A DNA stretch of 64,000 nucleotides from Bacteroidota bacterium. GTDB lineage: Bacteria; Bacteroidota; Bacteroidia; B-17B0; Aurantibacillaceae. Position numbers and translations under genes: made by a program. How positions within the stretch are numbered: the first letter of the stretch is position 1; each line of letters opens with the position of its first letter. Under the pieces are notes generated by a model, which saw only the letters and a list, made by a program, of their open reading frames with translations, was not told the DNA's origin and searched no databases. Positions 1 to 8,830 of the stretch are shown in pieces. The DNA lies in contig JABDCR010000003.1 of assembly GCA_013288015.1 (NCBI GenBank), positions 1 through 64,000 on the forward strand. Direction: 5' to 3'.

Positions 1-590
1 ATGCTAATGCAACTAATGTTACTTGGGGAATGAAGTTTGAAGTAGGCTTTTTTATGAGAGCCATGATGCTTTTTATGAATATGGATAAAATGATAGGGGC
101 TAAATACGAAAAAAAAGAAGTTATTTGGCCTGATAAAACTTACTTTGGTAAAAAAGCCATTGTAGCGTTTGACAAATTAAGCGCATTTTATGCTGAGAAT
201 TTTCCTAAAATTTTTAATGATGCTATGAATAATAAATTAGAACACACGGGGCCTCCAAGTTCTATTTTTTATACGTACGATGAACAAAAAAAGCAAGCTG
301 AATGTGCTGCCGTTATTTCTGTACCTGAAGGACAGCTTAAAGGCTGGGAAAAATTTAACGTGCCTTCGGCTAATTTAGCTTTACATATTGCTTATTATGG
401 AGCTTATGATAAAATTGGCAACGCACATATGGCAATGGATGCTTATATGAAAGAAAAAGGTTTAATGCAAACTTGTATGGTTGAAGAATATATTACCGAC
501 CCTATGACAGAAAAGGATACTGCAAAGTGGTTAACCAATATATACTACGTTATTAAAAATAGCGATAACGTACAAATTAGTGTTCAATAA
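1..590 (+). CDS. SRPBCC / GyrI-like effector-binding protein, 5' end outside window
   Basis: The reading frame is open from the first bases (codons start at position 3), so the ATG at 30 is internal and the gene begins upstream of the window. The visible 195 residues hold a short end of a SRPBCC (START-like) domain (NATNVTWGM, then a hydrophobic MLLFMNMDKMIG segment) followed by a GyrI-like small-molecule-binding domain (about 60-185). This two-domain order is common in Bacteroidota cytoplasmic proteins that probably bind a hydrophobic ligand; no enzymatic role is established. It converges with the cdaA gene, 3 bp between the stops. Confidence 0.8.
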   Translation, partial: ANATNVTWGMKFEVGFFMRAMMLFMNMDKMIGAKYEKKEVIWPDKTYFGKKAIVAFDKLSAFYAENFPKIFNDAMNNKLEHTGPPSSIFYTYDEQKKQAECAAVISVPEGQLKGWEKFNVPSANLALHIAYYGAYDKIGNAHMAMDAYMKEKGLMQTCMVEEYITDPMTEKDTAKWLTNIYYVIKNSDNVQISVQ

Positions 591-593
591 TAT

Positions 594-1403
594 TTAGTTC
601 TTACCCATTTCTTGCTCTAAATACTGCTTTAGTTTTTCGGGTGTTAAATTAGCACGTATAGTTCCGTTTACCGATAAAGAAACGCTACCTGTTTGTTCAG
701 AAACACTTATAGCTATAGCGTCTGTACTTTCAGTAATTCCTACAGCAGCTCTATGTCTCATGCCATAATGCGCCGGAAATTGTTCTTTTTCTGTTACCGG
801 CAAAACACAACGTGCTGCAATAATTCTGCTTCCTTTAATAATAACAGCACCATCGTGTAAAGGAGAGTTTTTAAAGAAAATATTTTCAATCATTCGTTCG
901 CTTAATCCACTATCAATCGCCTCTCCCGAATTAATATAAACAGCCAAATCAGAATTTCTGGCAAGCACTATTAATGCCCCTGTTTTACTTTCACTCATTT
1001 TAAAACAAGCAGTTATTAAAGGAGTAAAATCTACTTTAGCATACTCATCTGTAAAACTATGTTTAGCCGGGTAAAAAATTTTGCCTAAAAACTTACTTCT
1101 TCCTAAAAACTCATTGCTGCCAATAAATAATAAAAACCTCCGTAACTCTTGTTGAAACACTACAATAACAGCAATTACACCTACATCGATAAACTTGCCC
1201 AGTATAGTGCCAAACAATTTCATATCTAAGGCACGTACTAAAATCCATACTACGTAAATAGTAATGATTCCAAAAAAAACACTTACTGCCGGGGTACCTT
1301 TTACGAGATTATATAGCTGATATAGTAAGATAGCTACCAATAAAATATCAAAGGCATCAATCCATCTAAAGGTTATAAATAATGTAGGTAAATGTAACAG
1401 CAC
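594..1403 (-). CDS. cdaA: Diadenylate cyclase CdaA (c-di-AMP synthase)
   Basis: Makes cyclic di-AMP from two ATP at the inner membrane. Three membrane helices occupy about residues 18-90, then a DisA_N/DAC domain follows at about 110-255. The family signatures are present: DGA at 184-186 (metal/ATP binding) and RHR at 216-218. Length 269 aa is usual for the family. It starts 2 bp after the stop of the upstream glycosyltransferase, so the two are probably co-transcribed from a promoter near 2375. c-di-AMP normally controls osmolyte transport and cell-wall stress; no partner such as CdaR is visible here. Confidence 0.95.
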   Translation of the reverse strand: MLLHLPTLFITFRWIDAFDILLVAILLYQLYNLVKGTPAVSVFFGIITIYVVWILVRALDMKLFGTILGKFIDVGVIAVIVVFQQELRRFLLFIGSNEFLGRSKFLGKIFYPAKHSFTDEYAKVDFTPLITACFKMSESKTGALIVLARNSDLAVYINSGEAIDSGLSERMIENIFFKNSPLHDGAVIIKGSRIIAARCVLPVTEKEQFPAHYGMRHRAAVGITESTDAIAISVSEQTGSVSLSVNGTIRANLTPEKLKQYLEQEMGKN

Positions 1404-1405
1404 GC

Positions 1406-2332
1406 TTAGTAATTGGTTTCGTTAATAATGTATAACGGACGCTTACGTATATCTGTTTGAAGCTTACTAATATATTCTCCAATAATGCCTAAACAAATCA
1501 ATTGAACTCCACCAATAAAAGATATTGCAATCATAAGAGATGCCCAACCTTTTGGTAAATCGTTATTAAAAATAAAATACGATAAGAGCGCATAAATAAT
1601 TAGCAACATGGATATGCCTGACACTACAAAGCCCATAATAGTAGCTATGCGTAAGGGCATATTAGAAAAACCTGTAATGCCATCAAAAGCCAATTGAAAT
1701 AATTTTTTATACGTATAACCAGGTTCACCAGCCGCCCGCACATCCCTATCATACTCAACAAAAGTTTGCTTAAACCCAAGCCATGCAATTTGCCCGCGTA
1801 AAAATTTATGTTGCTCAGGCATATTTTTTAAAACCTCAGCCACTTTACGGGTCATCACCCTAAAATCACCTGTATCTAAAGGCACATCAACGTTTGATAT
1901 ACGCGCCAGTAATCTATAAAAAGTTTTATAAGCTGTTTTCTTTACAAAACTTTTATCTTTTCGCGAGCGACGTTTTGCATAAACCACCTCATTGCCTTGC
2001 TTAATCAAGCCAATCATTTCTTCAATTAACTCAGGCGGGTCTTGTAAATCGGCATCAATAATGGCAATAATATTTCCTTTACATAAATCAACACCCGCAG
2101 TAACCGCTATTTGATGTCCAAAATTTCTACTAAAATCAATGTATCTTACTTTATCGTCTGCCTGCGCTAAAGCTTTTATTAATTGTATAGAAGCATCCCT
2201 ACTACCATCGTTTACAAAAACCAATTCATAACTCATACCGATTTTTTCTACAACAGGGCATAGGCGCGTAACTAAAGTAGGAATGTTCAACTCCTCGTTA
2301 TAAATGGGTATGATAATGGATAATTCTACCAT
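1406..2332 (-). CDS. Family 2 glycosyltransferase, DPM1/GtrB-like polyprenyl-phosphate transferase
   Basis: Likely moves a sugar from a nucleotide donor to undecaprenyl phosphate on the inner side of the membrane. An N-terminal GT-A domain begins with VELSIIIPIYNEE and carries the D-x-D-like DADLQDPPE metal-binding motif; two membrane helices lie near the C terminus (about 230-290). The frame extends 11 codons upstream to 2365, but I prefer the ATG at 2332: it puts the conserved beta-strand at the N terminus and leaves a 5' leader of about 35 nt below the -7 box at 2373-2380. First gene of a two-gene unit with cdaA. Confidence 0.9.
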   Translation of the reverse strand: MVELSIIIPIYNEELNIPTLVTRLCPVVEKIGMSYELVFVNDGSRDASIQLIKALAQADDKVRYIDFSRNFGHQIAVTAGVDLCKGNIIAIIDADLQDPPELIEEMIGLIKQGNEVVYAKRRSRKDKSFVKKTAYKTFYRLLARISNVDVPLDTGDFRVMTRKVAEVLKNMPEQHKFLRGQIAWLGFKQTFVEYDRDVRAAGEPGYTYKKLFQLAFDGITGFSNMPLRIATIMGFVVSGISMLLIIYALLSYFIFNNDLPKGWASLMIAISFIGGVQLICLGIIGEYISKLQTDIRKRPLYIINETNY

Positions 2333-2372
2333 AAATTCATTATGAATTAGTTTTTCTAATCTCACAGCTCCA

Positions 2373-2380
2373 CAAATATA
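2373..2380 (-). promoter_or_regulatory. -7 promoter box for the glycosyltransferase-cdaA unit
   Basis: On the minus strand the site reads TATATTTG, matching the Bacteroidota TAnnTTTG -7 consensus. It lies about 40 bp before the preferred start at 2332. No clear -33 element was found. Confidence 0.45.
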
Positions 2381-2461
2381 GTATTTTTACTGCGTTTACA
2401 TTTGTTGGTTATTACGGCTATTTTTGTGCGAATTTACATTCAATATCCATTAAGAACTAAA

Positions 2462-3097
2462 GTGAAAAAAAACAGCTTAATAAAAAAACTAATTTTATTA
2501 TTGGTACTACTTAATTGTAAGCTAGTATCACAAATAAAATTTGATACTTTAATTAAAACACCTGCGTACAATAGTTACTACAGTTATTTTTACAAGGCTC
2601 CGGTAATTGTTTCATATAAGTTGTATAAAGGTGGGGGCAATTGTAGCAGAACAGAAAATCATTTTCGTTTTATTAATTCTTTAGGATTTGAGAATGAAGC
2701 CAAACCTAAAGACTATGCCAAATCAGGTTACGATGAGGGGCATATGGCAAATGCTGAGGACTTTGCTTTTAACTGTGTTTTAGAAGAAAGCACCTTTCGG
2801 TTTTTTAATGCTGTACCGCAAACCCATGAAAACAACCGAGGGATTTGGAAACATTATGAAACTGCAACGAGGAAGCTAAGTCAATCAGACAGCTTATTGG
2901 TTATTTGTTATAACCATTTTGGTACTGAAAAATTAAACAACCGAATTGCTATACCCGATACAAATTACAAATTTGTTTATTCACTTACAACGCATGAGTT
3001 ATTGTTATCAATTGGCATTTGTAACAATTCTCAACCTATAGAAAGCAAACCCAATAAAGAAATTGAAAAAGACTTACATAAAATAGTTAAGCCTTAA
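2462..3097 (+). CDS. Secreted DNA/RNA non-specific endonuclease (beta-beta-alpha-Me family)
   Basis: A small exported nuclease of the NUC1/EndA type that cleaves DNA and RNA with one metal ion. Visible motifs are GYDEGHMANAEDF (the family's DRGH box, here DEGH, with the catalytic His kept) and FNAVPQTHENNRGIW (the metal-binding Asn helix). I start at the GTG at 2462, because it gives a clean signal peptide (VKKNSLIKKLILLLVLL then NCKLVSQ); the open frame goes back to 2402. Mature length of about 190 aa is short for the family. Arg to Glu in the DRGH box is unusual and may alter activity. It may serve in nutrient scavenging; that is inference. Confidence 0.8.
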   Translation: MKKNSLIKKLILLLVLLNCKLVSQIKFDTLIKTPAYNSYYSYFYKAPVIVSYKLYKGGGNCSRTENHFRFINSLGFENEAKPKDYAKSGYDEGHMANAEDFAFNCVLEESTFRFFNAVPQTHENNRGIWKHYETATRKLSQSDSLLVICYNHFGTEKLNNRIAIPDTNYKFVYSLTTHELLLSIGICNNSQPIESKPNKEIEKDLHKIVKP

Positions 3098-3099
3098 TT

Positions 3100-3168
3100 T
3101 TACTTAACAACTGTTATTTTAAATTTCTCGTTCACACCAATCTTGTCGGCAGTTGCAAACTTATTTCT
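3100..3168 (-). pseudogene. Possible relic of a fascin-like beta-trefoil C terminus
   Basis: Read on the minus strand, this stretch encodes about 22 residues ending at a stop (NKFATADKIGVNEKFKI then TVVK). It resembles the C terminus of the neighbouring gene at 3243-4250 (VTASSEMVNSWEKFKIIKV): both share the TA..(4-5 residues)..N..EKFKI pattern. A stop interrupts the frame just upstream, so only a fragment remains. It could be the tail of a lost paralogue in opposite orientation. The match is short and could be chance. Confidence 0.3.
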
Positions 3169-3242
3169 CTGTTTTAGCTTTAATAATTAAAATATTTTTT
3201 AAGTTTCAAAATAGGTTTTTCAATTAAGTAAAAACTACCTAA

Positions 3243-4250
3243 CGAAATTATAAATGGGCTGCTAAAAGAGGCATTAAATATTATTTGGTTTTAGTGCCTA
3301 ATAAAATGGAAATGTATCCTGAACATTTACCAAGACAAATTATCCAAACATCTGATGTGTTTAGATATGACCAAATTGCGAGTTTAAATAACGACTCTAC
3401 AATTAATATAATAGACACCAGAAAAAATTTACTTAAGCATAAAAAAGATGGTTGGGAATTATACCAACATACAGATGACCATTGGAATGAATTGGGAGCT
3501 TATTATGGTTATCAGGAAATAATGAACAAGGTATCGAAAGATTTTCCAGAGTTAAAACCTATCCCTCTTGATATGCTTGATATTAAAATTGAACAAAGAT
3601 ATGGTAACATGGCAACGATGCTTAATGTAGAGAAAGAGCATCCTGAGCCATATGTTAGACTTATTGAAAAATATAAAACTTACGGGCATGATGGAGTTAA
3701 AAAAGGATACAAAACACTTCCGTTAATCAGTGAATATGAGTATGAATTACAAATAGAGAATGATAATGGAAAAAAACTGAAGTGTTTAATTATTCGCGAT
3801 TCGTTTACCGTGCTTATGATACGATTTTTTCAAGAGCAATTTGCTAAATTGACAATTGTTCATGATCAATGGATGTATAGAATGCGCGAGGATTTGGTGT
3901 TAAAGGAAAAACCGGACATTATTTTAAACATTGCTTTAGAAACAAGAATTAAGAATATTATAGATTTTCCATTTACATTAAATGCCAATCAGGCATTAGA
4001 GCAAAGCGTAAATATACAAGCAGCCAATGGGAAATATTGGTGTACAGAATTAAATCATAACATAGATGCTAATAAAGAAAAACCATTCAGCTGGGAAACA
4101 TTTACTTTTATACAATATGAAAACAACGAATGCGCTTTTCTTGCTTATAATTACTTCTTTTTATCTTCTGAAGTCAATGGTACAGGTGAAGTTACTGCCT
4201 CATCAGAAATGGTTAATAGTTGGGAAAAATTTAAAATAATAAAAGTATAG
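3243..4250 (+). pseudogene. 5'-truncated AlgJ/AlgX-like SGNH protein with fascin-like beta-trefoil tail
   Basis: The frame is open from 3243 with no ATG upstream, beginning inside conserved sequence (WAAKRGIKYYLVLVPNKMEM, typical of DHHW/AlgJ proteins). The N-terminal signal anchor and first catalytic region are missing. Remaining landmarks are the HTDDHWNELGAY box (catalytic Asp-His) and IIRDSFT (serine block), which place it with alginate-type O-acetyltransferases acting outside the inner membrane. The last about 85 residues carry two fascin-like repeats (NGKYWCTELN ... SWETFTFI; EVTASSEMVNSWEKFKII). A TTG at 3285 could start a shorter product. Probably a decaying gene; no MBOAT partner is nearby. 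Confidence 0.65.
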
Positions 4251-4397
4251 CCTTTAACCCCAATTACATGAAGCTAAAATTAAAATAAATGAAAGGATTA
4301 AAATTGCTTGAAGTTATTTCTCCAACACAAAGAAATGAAAGTGGTAACATTAAATGATTTCAAAAAATCCACTATCTTTAACAATTACATCATAAAT

Positions 4398-5780
4398 ATG
4401 AAAAAAATAATTACTCTTTTAGCAATAATTTTAATATTTAATTGCACCGCACAAACATGTAGTACGGGTGGTTGTGCTGCCACGGCCACTAATTCAACAG
4501 GGCAGTATCCTACCGCTACATTTTCTACTACATCATCCTCGTGGTCAACCATTAGTTCTTATATGAATGCCGGTAACTTTACTCTATTTGATGTAACTAA
4601 CGGAGACACCTACGAGTGGACATACTGTAGTGATTTTGGCGGTAGTCAGGCATGGGATGCCGAACTTACTTTATTTAATAACGCTAATGGAACAACACTT
4701 TGTTATCAAAATAATTGTGGAAGATCTACTTGCTCTACCGCACCCTATATTAGATGGACTGCTACATTTACCGGTACAGTAAAACTTTTAACTACCGTTT
4801 CGGGTTGCACAACAAATTCAGGCTCTCCTTACTCAACATTAGTTTGGAGAGATACAAGCGGAACACCTGCTGCTGCACCAATACTTGGTGTTGATGTTTA
4901 TAGTGGTAACAGCACCATAAATTGGGCTCAGGTTAAAGCAGCGGGTTATACATTTGCTTGGGCTAAAGCAACTGAAGGTGTAGGTTATACCGATAGCGAA
5001 TATTTAAATTATGCTGTAGCAGGTGTAAACGCCGGAGTTAAAATGGGAGCCTATCATTTTATACGAGCCGATTTAAATCCAACCCGTGCGGGTGCCATTT
5101 CAGAAGCAAATTATTTTTTAAGTGTGGCGCAACCTTATATTACAAATTGTGAGTTACCTCCAGCGCTTGATGTAGAAGGTTCTTATTTACAAAGCAATTT
5201 TACAAGTGACTCATTAACCACATGGATTCAAAACTGGATGACTACTGTACAAAACGCTACAGGCATTGCCCCTGTTATATATATTAGTGCAACTAATGCT
5301 GCATATATAAACAGCTCTTTAAACACTTATAAACTTTGGATTGATTATCTAAGCGGAAGCCCTACAACAACACCAACCAACACGGGCGTATTTCCTACCT
5401 GGACTATTAATCAATACAGTTGGACGGGGACTGTACCCGGGATAGCGGGCAGTCAAACTGATATGAATGTTTTTCATGGAAACATGGCCGCATTCAATAG
5501 TTTCATGGGGTGCAGCACCACAAACATTAAACAAAACAATTTAACTTATGCTTTTGCTGTTTATCCAAATCCTGCCTCAAATAATTTTCATATTGATTAT
5601 TCAGATGATATAGGAACAGTAACCGTAACTGTTTATAACATAAATGGTGAACTTGCGCTTAACCAAAACATAAATAGCAGCGCAACAATTGATATAAGTG
5701 GCTTAAGCGAAGGAATTTATAATGTAAATATTGTAAGTAATAAAGGCGCAGTAAATAAAAGATTGATTATTGTACGTTAA
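4398..5780 (+). CDS. Secreted GH25 lysozyme-like muramidase with T9SS sorting domain
   Basis: Predicted to cut the beta-1,4 bond between MurNAc and GlcNAc in peptidoglycan. The start at 4398 (not the frame start at 4308) gives the signal peptide MKKIITLLAIILIFNCTAQ. A Cys-rich pre-peptidase-like beta domain (about 20-155) precedes a GH25 barrel (about 162-370) with the expected acids at D166 (GVDVY) and D258/E260 (ALDVEG). The C-terminal 75 residues (FAVYPNPASNNF to the end) are a type A T9SS sorting domain, so the protein is exported across the outer membrane. It may lyse competitor or prey bacteria; no immunity gene is evident beside it. Confidence 0.9.
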   Translation: MKKIITLLAIILIFNCTAQTCSTGGCAATATNSTGQYPTATFSTTSSSWSTISSYMNAGNFTLFDVTNGDTYEWTYCSDFGGSQAWDAELTLFNNANGTTLCYQNNCGRSTCSTAPYIRWTATFTGTVKLLTTVSGCTTNSGSPYSTLVWRDTSGTPAAAPILGVDVYSGNSTINWAQVKAAGYTFAWAKATEGVGYTDSEYLNYAVAGVNAGVKMGAYHFIRADLNPTRAGAISEANYFLSVAQPYITNCELPPALDVEGSYLQSNFTSDSLTTWIQNWMTTVQNATGIAPVIYISATNAAYINSSLNTYKLWIDYLSGSPTTTPTNTGVFPTWTINQYSWTGTVPGIAGSQTDMNVFHGNMAAFNSFMGCSTTNIKQNNLTYAFAVYPNPASNNFHIDYSDDIGTVTVTVYNINGELALNQNINSSATIDISGLSEGIYNVNIVSNKGAVNKRLIIVR

Positions 5781-5790
5781 TCAAATTTAT

Positions 5791-5835
5791 AATAAACCCC
5801 AAAGCAAATACATGTTATTTGTTTTGGGGTTTATT
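5791..5835. terminator. Bidirectional hairpin terminator
   Basis: A 20-bp stem (5791-5810 with 5816-5835, one G-T pair) around a 5-nt loop, with A/T-rich flanks. It lies between the convergent lysozyme and DUF4199 genes and can serve both strands. Confidence 0.85.
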
Positions 5836-5846
5836 ATTTTCAGCAG

Positions 5847-6377
5847 CTATGCCGTCTGCGTTTGTCCTTTTCTTTTTAATATTAAAGCACTAATTAAGGT
5901 AACCAGTAAACCTACCGGAAGAATCTCCATATAAGTAAGTAGTACCATAAACAAAGGGTTTTTATACATTTCTTTATAATGTTTTAGTTCTGCTATTTGT
6001 TTATCTATTTCTAATTGCGAAGCGCCGCTTTCTTTTACTTGTTTTACCATATATGCACCATACGAATCCATAAAATCGGGGATAAAAAAATTGAATTCTA
6101 CAACCCATGTAATAACATAAAAAGTAGAGGCTATAAGCGATATAAATAAACCTATTTTAAACCCTTTGCCAAAAGTGAGCAACCCATCATTATACTTATC
6201 TCTAAAGTTTTTAATGCCTATAAACACAAAAGAGAAAGCAATAAGCATAGAGGCATAACCCAAAATCATGCTGTGCGAAAAATCAGGGTTTTTGCTAACC
6301 ATTAACATGCTTACAAACATGAAAGTTGATACAATAAGCCCCGCAATGATTCCGAAAACAATTACATTTTTTTTCAT
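5847..6377 (-). CDS. DUF4199 membrane protein
   Basis: A 176-aa integral membrane protein with four helices (about 5-28, 35-57, 70-92 and 145-168) and a hydrophilic loop at about 95-140 between helices 3 and 4. The pattern, including FGKGFKIG after the second helix, fits the DUF4199 family, which is widespread in Bacteroidota and has no known function. It lies 121 bp downstream of a membrane-bound LuxR-type regulator in the same direction, an arrangement suggesting co-regulation. Confidence 0.8.
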   Translation of the reverse strand: MKKNVIVFGIIAGLIVSTFMFVSMLMVSKNPDFSHSMILGYASMLIAFSFVFIGIKNFRDKYNDGLLTFGKGFKIGLFISLIASTFYVITWVVEFNFFIPDFMDSYGAYMVKQVKESGASQLEIDKQIAELKHYKEMYKNPLFMVLLTYMEILPVGLLVTLISALILKRKGQTQTA

Positions 6378-6498
6378 TTTTTAAATTTTTAATTGGTTAA
6401 TAATGCCGCAAAAGTATATTCACAAAAACCCGTTTCCTTCATACTTTGGGGTGATTTTACCCCTCATTTTTAGTTTCATACTAAAGCATGAGTTTGTT

Positions 6499-6972
6499 TT
6501 ATGATATGATATTCAATCGTTTAGCTTTTTCAACAGCCTGAGTTCTTCTTTTAACATCTAGTTTTTCGAAAAGATTAGAAGAATGGCTTTTAATAGTGTT
6601 AAGTGATACAAATAGTTTTTCAGCAATCTCTCCATTACTTAAACCATCCGACATTAGTTGTAAAACTTCCAGCTCGCGTTTACTAATGCCAAGTTTATTG
6701 CATTCGTTTTCATTAAAAACAAAATCAGGGTTGGCATTTACAAACACCTCTTTCTCTATTATTACTGTTTTAACTTTTGGCTTGGTTAGTTTCAAGGCAA
6801 GCCAAATTCCCAGTGCCATAAAAATTATAGCTATGGCCCCAATATAAATTTCAAAAGCATGGTTAACAACTACAAAACGATACTCTAACCATTTTAAAAG
6901 GAATAACAATAGGGCTAACAAACCACCATATAAAATAAAGAGTTTATTTTTTGAGAAAAAAGCAGTTAACAT
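6499..6972 (-). CDS. Membrane-anchored LuxR-type HTH regulator
   Basis: Two N-terminal membrane helices (about 10-28 and 36-58) are followed by a linker and a GerE/LuxR winged-type HTH domain at about 90-155 (NKLGISKRELEVLQLMSDG, then SNGEIAEKLFVSLNTIKSHS). There is no receiver domain, so the signal is probably sensed at or in the membrane. The gene precedes the DUF4199 gene on the same strand and is the first gene left of the integrated element, so the element's boundary does not disrupt it. Confidence 0.85.
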   Translation of the reverse strand: MLTAFFSKNKLFILYGGLLALLLFLLKWLEYRFVVVNHAFEIYIGAIAIIFMALGIWLALKLTKPKVKTVIIEKEVFVNANPDFVFNENECNKLGISKRELEVLQLMSDGLSNGEIAEKLFVSLNTIKSHSSNLFEKLDVKRRTQAVEKAKRLNIIS

Positions 6973-7010
6973 TTGCTATAATTATTTGGCTAAAAGCAAA
7001 TATAATAAAA

Positions 7011-7034
7011 AAGCCTTCCATTGCTGAAAGGCTT
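7011..7034 (-). terminator. Ancestral terminator of the tRNA-Val gene
   Basis: On the minus strand a hairpin (AAGCCTT/AAGGCTT arms) is followed by a T-run. It lies just past the displaced 3' half of the tRNA, so before integration it probably ended the tRNA-Val transcript. The element brings its own equivalent at 20720-20745. Confidence 0.6.
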
Positions 7035-7044
7035 AATTTTACTC

Positions 7045-7087
7045 GTGGGAACTACTGGGTTCGAACCAGTGACCCCCTGCTTGTAAG
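7045..7087 (-). repeat. Left attachment site: displaced 3' part of tRNA-Val
   Basis: A 43-bp sequence identical to 20758-20800. It covers the tRNA from the anticodon loop to the discriminator base; the sequence to its right (from 7088) no longer matches a tRNA, so this is not a functional tRNA. It marks the left edge of the integrated element. Confidence 0.92.
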
Positions 7088-7196
7088 AAGTAGCCCCTAT
7101 TCTTATTGATGTTTATTTTTATATTCAAATTATTACTAATCAATTAGTTAATTAAAATGTATTTATTTATATCAACCCTTATCTATCGTTTTTTCT

Positions 7197-7204
7197 TATA
7201 TTTG
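7197..7204 (+). promoter_or_regulatory. -7 promoter box of the integrase
   Basis: TATATTTG matches TAnnTTTG and lies 36 bp before the ATG at 7240. The candidate integrase arm sites at 7204-7223 overlap the expected transcription start, so integrase binding could repress its own gene. Confidence 0.5.
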
Positions 7205-7223
7205 TTTACACCCCATTTACACC
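7204..7223 (+). promoter_or_regulatory. Candidate integrase arm-type sites, left end
   Basis: Two direct copies of a TTTACACC motif (7204-7212 and 7215-7223) with an 11-bp period. The same motif pair with the same period occurs near the right end at 20686-20707. Placement near both att sites is what arm-type integrase sites would show. Confidence 0.55.
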
Positions 7224-7239
7224 AAGATTACAATTGTAT

Positions 7240-8451
7240 ATGAAAAATTCCGCATCAGTAAAAGCTACTTTATATATCCACAAAACTTTAAAGAACGGAC
7301 AGCACCCAATAATCTTACAAATAATTAAAGATAGAAAGGTACGAAAAATTAGTATCGGTTATTCTGCCAAAAAAGATGAATGGGATTTTTCAGAAAATAA
7401 GCCCTCAAAGAAACATCCTTTAAGAAAAGAACTTGAAGCGGTTATAAGTATGAAAATGGCTACACTTTCTAAACAAGTATTAGCATTAGAATTGCAAACA
7501 GATAATTATTCGGCCGAAACAGTTGTAAAAAAAGTTAAACGAAAAAAAGCTTCTAATTCTGTAAATGGATATTTTGAAGAAGTAATAAAGGGGCTTAAAA
7601 AAAATAATAAGATAGGCAATGCTGAAATTTACCAAACTTGCAAAAATGTAATAAATACTTATACCGGAAATAAAGAATTAGCTTTTTTTGAAGTTGATTA
7701 TGCTTTTCTTAAAAAATTAGAGAGTAGTTGGCGGGAAAAAGGTTGGAAAGAAAGTAGCATTTCTGCATATATGCGAACCTTTAGAGCCTTGTTTAACCGG
7801 GCAATAAAAGAAGAAATAATAGAACAGACCATTTACCCTTTCAAAACTTATAAGATTAGCAAACTTAATACCGCTACTCAAAAACGAGCGTTGAACAGGA
7901 AACAAATATCAGCAATTGAAAAATTAAAACTACCTGTTAATAGTGCGATTTGGCACGCAAAAAATATATTTTTATTTAGCTACTATAGTATGGGAACAAA
8001 TTTTGTAGATATGGCAAATCTCACAAAAGAAAATATTGCTAAAGACCAATTACAATATACCCGAACCAAAACCCATAAACTTTATAACACACCTTTGCAT
8101 CCCAAAGCGAAAGAGATATTAAATTACTATATCAAAGTACAAACTGACAAATACATTTTCCCTATTTATTCGGAAAGTGCTCATGTAACGGCTCAACAGA
8201 AAGCAAATCGATTACATAAAGTGCTACAAAAAGTAAATAAAGATTTAAAAACGATTGCCGAAAAGTGTAAAATTTCCGAAGCACTCACTACTTATGTGGC
8301 GAGGCATAGTGCAGCAACTATTCTAAAACGTGAAGGGATTTCCACTTCTAAGATTAAAGATTTATTAGGCCACGAAACTGAAGAAATTACACAAGTTTAT
8401 TTAGATAGTTTTGAAAATTCGGAATTGACTACTGCTGTTGGCCTACTATAA
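7240..8451 (+). CDS. Tyrosine recombinase (element integrase)
   Basis: Catalyses integration and excision at the tRNA-Val site. It has an N-terminal arm-binding domain (about 1-95), a SAM-like core-binding domain (about 105-200) and a catalytic domain. Visible catalytic parts are ARHSAAT (Arg), LLGHE (His) and VYLDSF (Tyr nucleophile near the C terminus). At the place of the usual first Arg (SYYSMGTNFVDMANL) no Arg is seen; loss of this Arg is known in Bacteroides integrases such as IntDOT. The ATG at 7240 is preferred to the TTG at 7234. Transcribed away from the left att site. Confidence 0.93.
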   Translation: MKNSASVKATLYIHKTLKNGQHPIILQIIKDRKVRKISIGYSAKKDEWDFSENKPSKKHPLRKELEAVISMKMATLSKQVLALELQTDNYSAETVVKKVKRKKASNSVNGYFEEVIKGLKKNNKIGNAEIYQTCKNVINTYTGNKELAFFEVDYAFLKKLESSWREKGWKESSISAYMRTFRALFNRAIKEEIIEQTIYPFKTYKISKLNTATQKRALNRKQISAIEKLKLPVNSAIWHAKNIFLFSYYSMGTNFVDMANLTKENIAKDQLQYTRTKTHKLYNTPLHPKAKEILNYYIKVQTDKYIFPIYSESAHVTAQQKANRLHKVLQKVNKDLKTIAEKCKISEALTTYVARHSAATILKREGISTSKIKDLLGHETEEITQVYLDSFENSELTTAVGLL

Positions 8452-8830
8452 TTTTTTAAACTGGTGGTTGATGGATGCAGATAAATTTCGATGTCAAAAA
8501 TTATCCGGTTTTTTATTCATAATTATATAACTACTTTTTCTTACTGTCCACAAAATTCCGCAAGGTTATTTCTCATTTTTAAAAATTTGTCGTAATCGTT
8601 AAACCGAATAAGGCTTTTAAATCTTACATGTTGATAACTTTTTTAATCAAAAATATTTTGACATAAATAACCGTATGTATTGCTATATCTACAATTTGAT
8701 TTAAGTTATAAATACAAAAAATAACAAAATCTTACATAATGTAAGATTTTTCAAAAAATTGATTTCGCACATATGAATAAAATAATTTAGTATTGCCCTG
8801 AAATTCATATAAACCATAATAATTTTAAAT
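8452..8830. other. Intergenic region with a 25-nt palindrome
   Basis: About 380 bp without a supported gene between the integrase and the GH16 gene. It holds a perfect palindrome at 8726-8750 (12-bp arms around one base, core CTTACATAATGTAAG), and a related half-site (atcttacatg) near 8623. It has no T-run typical of a terminator, so an operator upstream of the cargo genes is more likely. Confidence 0.5.

Noticed and set aside
7045-7087. A second tRNA-Val gene
   Set aside because: Only the 3' part matches; sequence beyond 7088 does not form the 5' acceptor, D arm or anticodon stem. It is the displaced half left by integration.
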